Source of the DNA: Phanerochaete sordida
Lineage: Eukaryota; Basidiomycota; Agaricomycetes; Polyporales; Phanerochaetaceae
NCBI GenBank assembly: GCA_019973155.2
Contig: BPQB01000127.1
Span: 1 to 55,415 of the forward strand
Direction: 5' to 3'
DNA length: 55,415 nucleotides
Shown here: positions 48,201 to 55,415 of the stretch, one piece after another
Numbering within the stretch: the first letter of the stretch is position 1
Layout: each line of letters starts with the position of its first letter
Notes under the pieces: model-generated
Told to the model about the DNA's origin: nothing
The model's database searches: none
The model's input: only the letters and a program-made list of their open reading frames with translations
Made by a program: the position numbers and the translations under genes

Positions 48201-48463
48201 TGCTGATCACCCCCCTTCTTGCCAATCGGGCGGAAGAAGCACATCCATGCGAAAATCAGGTACGGGCGGAGGTGCTTCCACGACACGGCGATGATGACGC
48301 TGAGGGCCGCGAGGAGGGATGCCTTCGTGCTCGACTGGGAGCTGTGTGCGCGATGAGCTGGCAGGCGGGGACGACGCGGGTGGCGGGCTCACGGGCAAGT
48401 CTTGTACACGCCGGCGCCGAGGCAGCCGAGCGCGAGGGCCTTGAGCGGCGCTGCTTTGGCCAT
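45256..48463 (-). CDS. BTA1: Betaine lipid synthase BTA1, fused MTase and BtaA domains (789 aa, 17 exons)
   Basis: Makes the phosphorus-free membrane lipid DGTS: a BtaA domain transfers the 3-amino-3-carboxypropyl group of SAM to diacylglycerol and a BtaB-like domain trimethylates it. The N terminus has a hydrophobic segment (about 33-62) suggesting ER anchoring. The SAM motif VWVDIGGGTGF lies at about 119-130. The BtaA part (about 400-789) has YGFTWEDP, TSAGDNALHYA, VDMNPCQGHLLELKL and DHMDWFD. The frame closes only if a 6-nt exon (47108-47113, GATCAA) is included, giving FGTIKSYNGRN. Other exons include 22 and 33 bp. Fungi induce this gene under phosphate starvation (family knowledge); no such site was identified here. 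Confidence 0.93.
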
Positions 48464-50381
48464 TCTTTGCACGTCTGGGAGAGGGACGCGCGACGTGGCG
48501 AGGGGGTGAGGAAACACGGGCGGGAGCAGAGGGCTCCTTAAGTCAAGCAGTCGCTGCCACTAGATTTCCGCGAGAGGACGCCCCGATGATCTCAGGTGCC
48601 CCGCACGCCCATCAGCACGCCGAGCGCAGAAAGCGAGGGGAGGTGCCTAATGCCGGTCACTTTTCTCTCGAGCGGTTCGACGGAAGGCGTCCGCGATCAG
48701 GCTTTGGGGACAACGTGCTGCGCTCTGCGTCCGAGAACGTTGCTCAGGCCAATACGACGCCGCCGCTATCGCGGACACGTTCACAGGAACTAATTCCGCC
48801 AATCGCCTCGAGAGACGCGCGCTGTGGGAGTAATCGCTTGCCCGCCACCCGCGTATGACTGCGAAGCAGCGTCAACCCTGCAGAATCCTTTCGTGAGATA
48901 ATACGCACCTCGACCCTCTTACGTAGCCCGTAAATTTTCCTTGCTTCATATCTTGCCTGGCTCCTCACCGAGCAAAGCATACAGTATCTCCGACCCACGA
49001 GCTCTATAGCACGTTCGAAATCAGGAGCTTGAAATAATTGCAAGTGGTGGAAGAGGAGGAAGATACAGCGATCGTGGACTAGACCCACCTGTCTCGTTCC
49101 TATCTGCGCTAGTCGTATCTTTCAGCGGATATCCAAAATCCTGCCTAGAGTCCCTAGACCAATAGGAGGCCTCCATACACGATGCCCGCCTGGATCTCCG
49201 CATATTTGTTCCCAGTTTGTGACGTGGACGGTGCAAGCCGTGTACAAGCACGAGCCTGGGTGTTAAGCGCGCATATGATAAGCAGCCATCAGGACCCCGA
49301 TGATAGGCTCCAGGTTGCACGTTCCCCGCGGGGAAACGATGTGATGGCGCGCCGCAGTCCACTGCACGCATCCAGGGGTGCGCTAACCTCTCTTCAGCGG
49401 ATAGTGGCAGAAGACAAGCCCATCGGGGGCACCTGTTGAGTAACACGAATCATCGGACTGCCACCGATGCACGTACTACGGTCGGCCGACCCGCCTCAGG
49501 TAAACGTACAATGAGGCACGTTTTTCGTGCTCGTAACCTCTGACCTGTAGGTCGTTATCTCAATGCAAGAGCGCTGCACGAATCAGGGCATGGAAGCCAC
49601 AAATGGGGCGGCGGATCAGATGGAGTGCCGCTGATGCACATTCGACATCTTGGACCAGAAGGAGGCGAGTTTGTGCCCGGCGTGACCTTCCGATGCGATT
49701 TCGCCGCTGCAGAACGGCCAGAGCTTTGCCTCCGCCACACGGGCGGTGCACGTCGTGCGCGGCGCAGACGCCCGGGCGCGCACGTGCATTGCGCGCGTCA
49801 CGCCTGGCAGCCCTTTTCTGTCTCTTCCCGCGACCCTGTCCGATGTGGTGAGTCCCCGGTGCACGCCCTGGACGCGTAGGCAAGAGCACCCTGCATGCGT
49901 TGGTCTTGCGGGCGCAGCAGGAGGTCTATTTATGCGATTATTGGGTGTTTTGTCTACGCGCTGCGGTGGGCGATGTGGCGAGGGAGCGTTGCCTTTTTGG
50001 CTGATTGTCCTTCGGCAAGGATCTCGGGAGATATGCCAAATCCGGACACCTTTTGTGCGCCTGGGAACGACGAACGCGGCGTCCTAGCAACGTGCGCGAC
50101 GGCGATGCACCTGCCTCGGCCGGGGACGCTGATACGACCACAGCGGGGGCGGAGACACTGTGTGCGGTGCTGTGGTCTGGGGCCCTCTGCTGACTTGTTG
50201 TGTCCGAGAGGCAGGTCTGACACGGCCGTCCTTCCCTGCGACTAAATAGGCCACGAACATGTCCCCTTCGCGCAATCTTCCATCGGACGCTTCCCGCTGT
50301 CACCCAGCCGTAGCGCTCTAATACCGGCCCTCTTGTCCTTGCATCTTGTCCTCGACCACCACCCCGCCCGCCCCGCGAACG
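48464..50381. promoter_or_regulatory. 1.9-kb divergent upstream region of BTA1 and the TLC gene
   Basis: No gene is supported; open frames are short, mostly without ATG, and match nothing known. The unusually long upstream space might hold regulation of BTA1, but no PHO-type CACGTG site was identified with confidence. Confidence 0.4.
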
Positions 50382-51676
50382 ATGTCCGCGCTCCTCAGCA
50401 CCGTGTCGCGGCTCGCCCCCACGCCGAACCCGCACCTCGTCGCCGTCACGGCGGCCTCGCTCGGCGCCTGCATCGCGTTCTACTATGTGGTCGAGGGCGC
50501 AGTGCGCGTCCGCGGCAAGGCCATGAGCGAGCGGCAGCGGAGTTGGGTGCTCTCGACGCTTTCGAGGTGCGTGCGCGACGCCATCCTGCTATGGACACCG
50601 CCAGCTCACGCGCCCGCCCAGTGCGATCATGACCCTTGTCAGCCTACCATTCCTCTGGCACTGGCTCAAGACCGGAGAGACCGACATTCTCCACGCATTC
50701 GCCGACCACGCCTGCTGCTTCTTCATCGGCTACCTCGCCAGGTGAGACCCCACGTCGGCGCGTCTCCTCCCTTCGTAACCTGGTCGCCAGTGACCTGCTC
50801 GTCGGTTCGATACACTACCGGGGCTCGATCAACCTCTTGACGGGATGGATGTGAGTTCTCAATGAAGTCATCTCCTGTGCTGTGCTGACTGCAGGAATAG
50901 CCATCACTTCGTCTACATGTCCCTGCTGACGTTTATCGTCATCCCGAACAACTTCTCGACGCTCTTCTCGACGCTCAGCATCCTCGAGCTTCCGACGTTC
51001 CTCTTGGCCGCCGGGAGTCTCAACCCCGTGTTCCGCAACGACTACGTGCGTGCCACTCCGCCAGAGTCGTCCCCAAGCGTACTGACGCCGTGCACAGCTC
51101 TTCGCCGCAGTGTTCTTCTCCACCCGCATATGCTTCCACATCTACATCGCCGCGACCTACGCGCTGCGCGCGCTCTCGCCCGCCGGCGGCTCCTGGGTTC
51201 CCACGATCGCGCTCTCCTGCGTCCTGCCCATGCACGTCCTGTGGATGCACGGCTGCGTCGCCGGCATCCTGCGCCGGCGCCGCGCCGCACGGCACGCGCG
51301 CGCCGGCACGGGCGTCGTCGCGGCGGACCCGCGCGTCCGCGACATCCCCGCGTACCTGCTCTCGCGCACGCTCGTCTCGTCGGCCCTCGCCCAGATGCGC
51401 CAGCGCCGCCTCGCGAGCACGACGCTCCTCCGCCGCTCGCGCCAGCACGTCCTCCGGCTCCTGCACGACGCGCTCCGCGCCGAGGAGCTCGCCGGCGCGC
51501 AGGCCTCGGCTGCCCAGGCACAGGTCCCTCAGCCGCCGCCGAAGTGGCGCAGCATCCGCCGCCGCGTCGCCGGCCGGATACGACGGAGCCTGCCCGAGTA
51601 CGACGGCGGCGTGGCGCCCGCGGTGGTCGAGCTGGACGACGCGGTCGTGGCGCTCGCGACGGCGGTCGCGCAGTGA
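50382..51676 (+). CDS. TLC-domain membrane protein (364 aa)
   Basis: Exons 50382-50566, 50622-50741, 50791-50850, 50895-51045 and 51098-51676. About six membrane spans are visible, from LVAVTAASLGACIAFYYVV near the N terminus to WVPTIALSCVLPMHVLWMHG. The TLC (TRAM-LAG1-CLN8) region is marked by DLLVGSIHYRG, the paired histidines in MNSHHFVYMSLL and the polar helix LELPTFLLAAGS. The C-terminal 110 residues are Arg/Ala-rich and hydrophilic, not part of the domain. Similar fungal proteins belong to the TLCD/FAM57-like group linked to membrane lipid handling; ceramide synthase itself is less likely because its full Lag1 motif is missing. Confidence 0.85.
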
Positions 51677-53582
51677 TCTCGACGTCGCTGGCGCTTTGCA
51701 CGACTTATACACATAACCCAACGAAGTAACGACCTCACGACTATGTCCCCCCATCGCCCCGCCGTTCCCGCATACACTCCCCACCGCCTCCCTCGCATTT
51801 TCTCCTGGTTTCTCCCGCGTCGCTGTGTACTAGCTAGATGACTTATTGTAATGTAGACCTATGGGTGTTCGTCGTCTTCTCTCTTTCTCTCCTCTTCTTC
51901 TTCCTTTCTCCCAGCGTATGGCCACCCATGCATGTATTCTAGCTTCCCTGCTGAACATTGGCGCAGACCAATGATAGAGGCAATATGATTCCCGGCCGCG
52001 CGGTCGCTTGGCCCGGCCTCTGCGTACACCAGGCTTGTCTCCAGCAAATGTTTGGAAGGCGTGCTGCCGTGCGTACTGTAGATGTTCGTGTATGACTTGC
52101 GGGCTGCGGCTCTGGGACACATACGCGGCGTCGTGTGGGGTCACGAGTGCACGACGCGATGCGCGAGATATGAACGCGCAGCGTGCAACAAGCATGGATC
52201 GTAGCCGATACTCTATGTACCCTAGCTGTGCCCGGCCCTCGCTGATTTCATCTGCAGCCAGCTGCACGCTGCGGGATCGAGGCCCAACTCGACATACACG
52301 GCAGCCCCTCTAGTGCTGCGCCGATTAGATGCAATAGCAGGCAAGAGCTGGGACGTGCGCCCTGGGCACGCGGCGGCAGCTTGGCGTGCGTATACGAGGC
52401 GGTCGAGAGGATGGCGCGCTGTGCCGTCCAGTGCAGCTCACGTTCGGAGGGTCCTTGGCTGAGCCGCGCTGCTGCCGCTCCGTCCTCCTCCGAGTCTCGG
52501 GATGATGTGCCCGGCGCACGGATGTGCTGCGGCTTCCCGTGCTGAGTATTTCCGTGGTTTGCTGTGCAGGACGTTTTGACGGGCTGGCGGCGGCGGCGCT
52601 GGGAGGCTGGCGAAATGTCGATCTGCAGCGTGGAGACCTGCGTGGAAGAGGTTCCGGGGTGTTGGTCTGCGGGCCATGTGGGGCGTTCTTCGAGGGGTTT
52701 TCTGGCTCGGGGGGCCTGCGAGTGTGACGTGGCTCTTGGGATGAGGGTGCTGGTAACTGTGAGAGAGGATGGGTCCTGTGGAATCCTTCGACTGCCCCGG
52801 CGGTGGATGCGAATGTCGATCCGGTGGTCTAGAAATAGGATAAAATGGAGGAAGATAATACTTCTACCCAGCGAATGACTCACGGTGCCGCCAACAGAGG
52901 CGAGCAGCCCGGCGTATAAGACCACGCGCCTCGCGAGAGCCTTCGTGGCACGCGTTCCCCCTACTTTCACCTATCCGCACCGCCGCGCGGGTGCAAGTAC
53001 GATAATAGGGAACTTTAGCACCGAGAAATTTCCCGATGCCTGGCTGGTGGGCGAGTCGCTAGCGCTCCTTGCTCCTCACTCCACAGGCCAGCCACAGGCA
53101 GGGAGACGCCTGGCAGCCGCCGGGAAATTTCCCGCTGCTAAAGTTCCCTAATGCATCTATTATGCTGTGAGAACCGGTACATATTGCGAACCGTTGTTCG
53201 TGTGCTGTATCACGCCCCGTGCTCGGACTACCCTCGCCACAGACCCAGCACGCGCAGCGCGACGCGACGCGCGGAGCCGCTGATCGAAGCACGCGCCGTG
53301 ATGGCGCATCAGAGCGGGGGCGGATCGGCGCGCGTCGTGGCACGCGGCACGCCTCTTGCCTCCGCCCTTGCTTCGAGCGCCTCGCGCGACGGCGAGACGG
53401 CGCACGGGCAGACACGGCCGGGCGCGTGCAGATCAGCTCGCTGCGCAGCGAGCGTGCCTCGCGCGATGCCGGGCAGCGAATAAGGTTGGCGAAGCGACGC
53501 GCTGAGCGTCCGCAGTCGCCACGCCCGGCCATATAACCCGCGCCTGCAACGTGCCCCGCGCTCTCCGCTCTTCCATGCACCC
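51677..53582. other. 1.9-kb intergenic region carrying a MITE
   Basis: No gene is supported. It holds a 141-bp inverted-repeat element at 53008-53148 and presumably the promoter of the ABC transporter. Confidence 0.45.
53006..53150. mobile_element. MITE (141 bp, TA-flanked), second family
   Basis: Terminal inverted repeats of 28 bp at 53008-53035 and 53121-53148 match at 26 of 28 positions and begin GGGAACTTTAGCA. TA lies at both ends; a 3-bp AAT duplication shifted by one base cannot be excluded. The repeats include the palindrome GGGAAATTTCCC. The element is unrelated in sequence to the one in Argonaute 2. It sits about 430 bp before the ABC transporter start. Confidence 0.88.
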
Positions 53583-55415
53583 ATGTACCCGTCGTGCACC
53601 TTCGACGGCCGCTGTGTCCGCGACCTCCCGTACGTCTCTCTGCCTTTCGGGCGTGGCCATGCTCACCGGTGCGCCCCAGCGCGCTGCTGCCTGTGCTCGC
53701 CGCCGCCGCCGCCCTGGCGCTCGACCTGCTCGTGCTGCTGCTGCGCCTCTGGCGCGCCGCGGGCCCCGCGAAGGCGCGGCGTGCGCAGCAGCGCGGCAGC
53801 GTGCGAGCCTGGGGCGCCGCGGGCGTCGCTCGCCGCCATGTAGCCCGCGCCGGGGGTGCCGCCGTGCTCGCCTGCAAGGCCGCGCAGCTCGCGGGCCTCG
53901 CGGCGCTGCACAGTCTCGTCGTGGCCTCGGCCGCGGCCAGCGCGTGGCGCGTGGTCGATGTCGTGCTGGCTGAAGTTACGGTGCGTGCGTGCGGTCCCTG
54001 GCGCGACCCGCAGTGACGTGATGCCCCGTGCAGGCCCTCGCGCTCGTCCTCGCTCTCGCGAATGTGTTCGTGCCTGCCAGGACCGCGCTCGTGCTCTCTC
54101 CGCACCTGACCGTCATCGCCCTCGGCGTCTTCGCCACCTACGCATACCGCGACCTCTGGCCGCTCGCGACGTACACTACGAGCCCCGCAGACGCGGCCGA
54201 GGGCGCGCTGCTCTGGGTGAAAGTCGCCCTCGCGGCGTGCACAGGCGTCCTCGTGCCCGTCCTCGAGCCGCACCCATACCTCCCGCTGCACCCCGAGGTC
54301 TGCCCTGCTCTTTTAACATCCGCGCCGGTGCTCACGGCGCGACAGCACGCAGCGCGCGCGAACCCCGAACAGACCGCATCGCTGTTCGCGCGCGCGTTCT
54401 TCACGTTCCTCGACCCCGTCCTCTGGCGCGCCGCCCGCGCGCCACTCGCACACACGGACCTGCCGCCGCTCGCCGACGCGGACCACGCCGCGCACCTCGT
54501 CGCGCAGAGCGCCCCGGTAGCTACCCCTTCTGCACTGCATATGCCCGTGTCTGAGGCCCCCGCAGCACCTCGATCCGCGCGGCGGCGGGCACAGGAGCCT
54601 GCTCGGGGCGCTGCTGCGCGTGCACCGCGCGGCCGTCGGCCAGCAGGTGCTCTGCATCCTCGGCACGGTGCGTCCTTCCCTCCCCCTCCCCAAAACTAAA
54701 CCCTCACCGCGCGCCAGGCCGCCGTCCGCCTCGCGAGCCCCACCGCCGTGCACCGTCTCCTCAGGCACGCCCTCTCCCCTCCCACCAAAATCCCACACTA
54801 ACACTAACGAATCACTAACGCACGCACTAACGCGCACGCACACGCACGCACGCACGCACAGCGCCCTCGAGCCCGGCGCCGCGCCCGCCGTGCGCCCCGC
54901 CGTGTGGGTCGCCGCGCTCGCGCTCGCGCCCGTAGCGGACTCGCTGCTCCGGCAGCAGAGCGCTTTCATTGCGGTGCGTCCCTCTCTTCCCTCTCCCTTT
55001 CCCTCCCCGTTCCCTGTTCCTCCCCGTTCCCTGTCCCTCCCCTCCCCGTTCCCTGTTCCTCCCCGGTTCCTGCGCGCGTGCGTTTTTATGTGGGGCGGCG
55101 CGCTGATGCGGGTGCAGACACGCGCGCTCGCGCGCCTCGAAGCGGTACTGACCGTGCGCGTGTTTGAGTGCGCGTTGCGGACGGGCGTGCGCGCGGCCTC
55201 TGCCTCCTCCGCCTCCGACGCGGCGGACAAGGCGGCAGGCAAGAATGTGGAGGACAAGACGGGGGAAGACGATAAGCGCGCGGACGGCGTGGGGCGCATC
55301 GTGAACCTCGCGACGGGCGACCTCGACGCGCTGCTCGGCGCGCGCGACGTGCTCGTGCTCTGTACGTCCTCCTCTCCCTCCCCCCCTCCTTCCCTCCCCT
55401 CCTCCCCTCCCCTCT
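53583..55415 (+). CDS. ABC transporter, subfamily C (MRP type), 5' part, cut by window edge
   Basis: Full-length ABCC transporters export conjugates and drugs; only the N-terminal membrane region (TMD0/L0 and the start of TMD1) is in view, with no nucleotide-binding domain yet. Exons 53583-53629, 53680-53980, 54034-54297, 54346-54516, 54566-54667, 54718-54764, 54862-54973 and 55118-55361; the next intron runs off the edge. The family marker NPEQTASLFARAFFTFLDP identifies it, followed by an acidic-lysine insert before GRIVNLATGDLDAL. The intron at 54765-54861 has a GC donor, four CTAAC copies and a CACG microsatellite. Later introns are C/T-rich repeats. Confidence 0.88.
54822..54860. repeat. 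CACG/ACGC microsatellite in an ABCC intron
   Basis: Imperfect ACGC repeats fill the 3' half of the intron up to the acceptor. Confidence 0.8.
54976..55075. repeat. C/T-rich minisatellite in an ABCC intron
   Basis: The unit CCTCCCCGTTCCCTGT and variants recur at least three times inside the 144-bp intron 54974-55117. Confidence 0.75.

Noticed and set aside
49560..49889. Overlapping frames on both strands in the BTA1/TLC spacer
   Set aside because: GC-rich sequence opens several frames at once; none matches a family.
52248..52970. 240-codon minus-strand frame with a hydrophobic, mitochondrial-looking N terminus
   Set aside because: The apparent start is GTG with no upstream in-frame ATG, and the body is low-complexity Arg/Pro-rich sequence; an intron model did not give a clean protein.

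Overview
The window is nuclear DNA of a basidiomycete, most likely an Agaricomycete of the polypore type. This is inferred from dense GC-rich genes broken by many 40-60 bp GT-AG introns with CTAAC/CTGAC-like branch sites, and from gene content: RNAi Argonautes with RGG-rich N termini, an Agaricomycete-style RING/coiled-coil pair, and a betaine-lipid synthase. No rRNA, tRNA or CRISPR was seen. I rebuilt 21 protein genes by hand, placing about 100 introns by reading frame and comparison between paralogs. Exon limits are therefore inferred, not transcript-supported.

Layout. 0.7-11.0 kb: two Argonaute genes in inverted tail-to-tail orientation enclose a GNAT acetyltransferase and a STE24 CAAX protease. 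The second Argonaute carries a 179-bp TA-flanked inverted-repeat transposon (MITE) inside its PIWI-coding exon. 11.8-18.1 kb: PRP46/PLRG1 splicing WD40 protein, an M20 N-carbamoyl-amidohydrolase, and a tandem pair of SAM methyltransferases. 18.1-26.3 kb: a tandem pair of RING/coiled-coil proteins and a tandem pair of GNAT acetyltransferases, each duplicated with its promoter. 26.3-31.4 kb: gene-poor DNA with two diverged copies of an unidentified GC-rich segment full of hairpins. 31.5-35.2 kb: a two-repeat cysteine-rich secreted protein, an isochorismatase-family hydrolase and a mitochondrial-carrier-like protein. 36.0-45.3 kb: a 19-exon urea carboxylase without the allophanate hydrolase domain, TFIIS, and a second isochorismatase paralog that has gained a signal-peptide-like first exon. 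45.3-55.4 kb: betaine-lipid synthase BTA1 with a 6-nt microexon, a TLC-domain membrane protein, a second MITE, and the 5' part of an ABCC transporter running off the right edge.

There is no operon logic as in bacteria. The theme is gene duplication: Argonaute x2, GNAT x3, methyltransferase x2, RING x2, isochorismatase x2. Nitrogen-compound hydrolysis recurs (carbamoylase, urea carboxylase). The most notable observation is that the MITE in the second Argonaute would cause a frameshift if retained, but offers GT...AG sites whose use as a 178-bp intron restores the frame exactly, so it may be a newly born transposon-derived intron.
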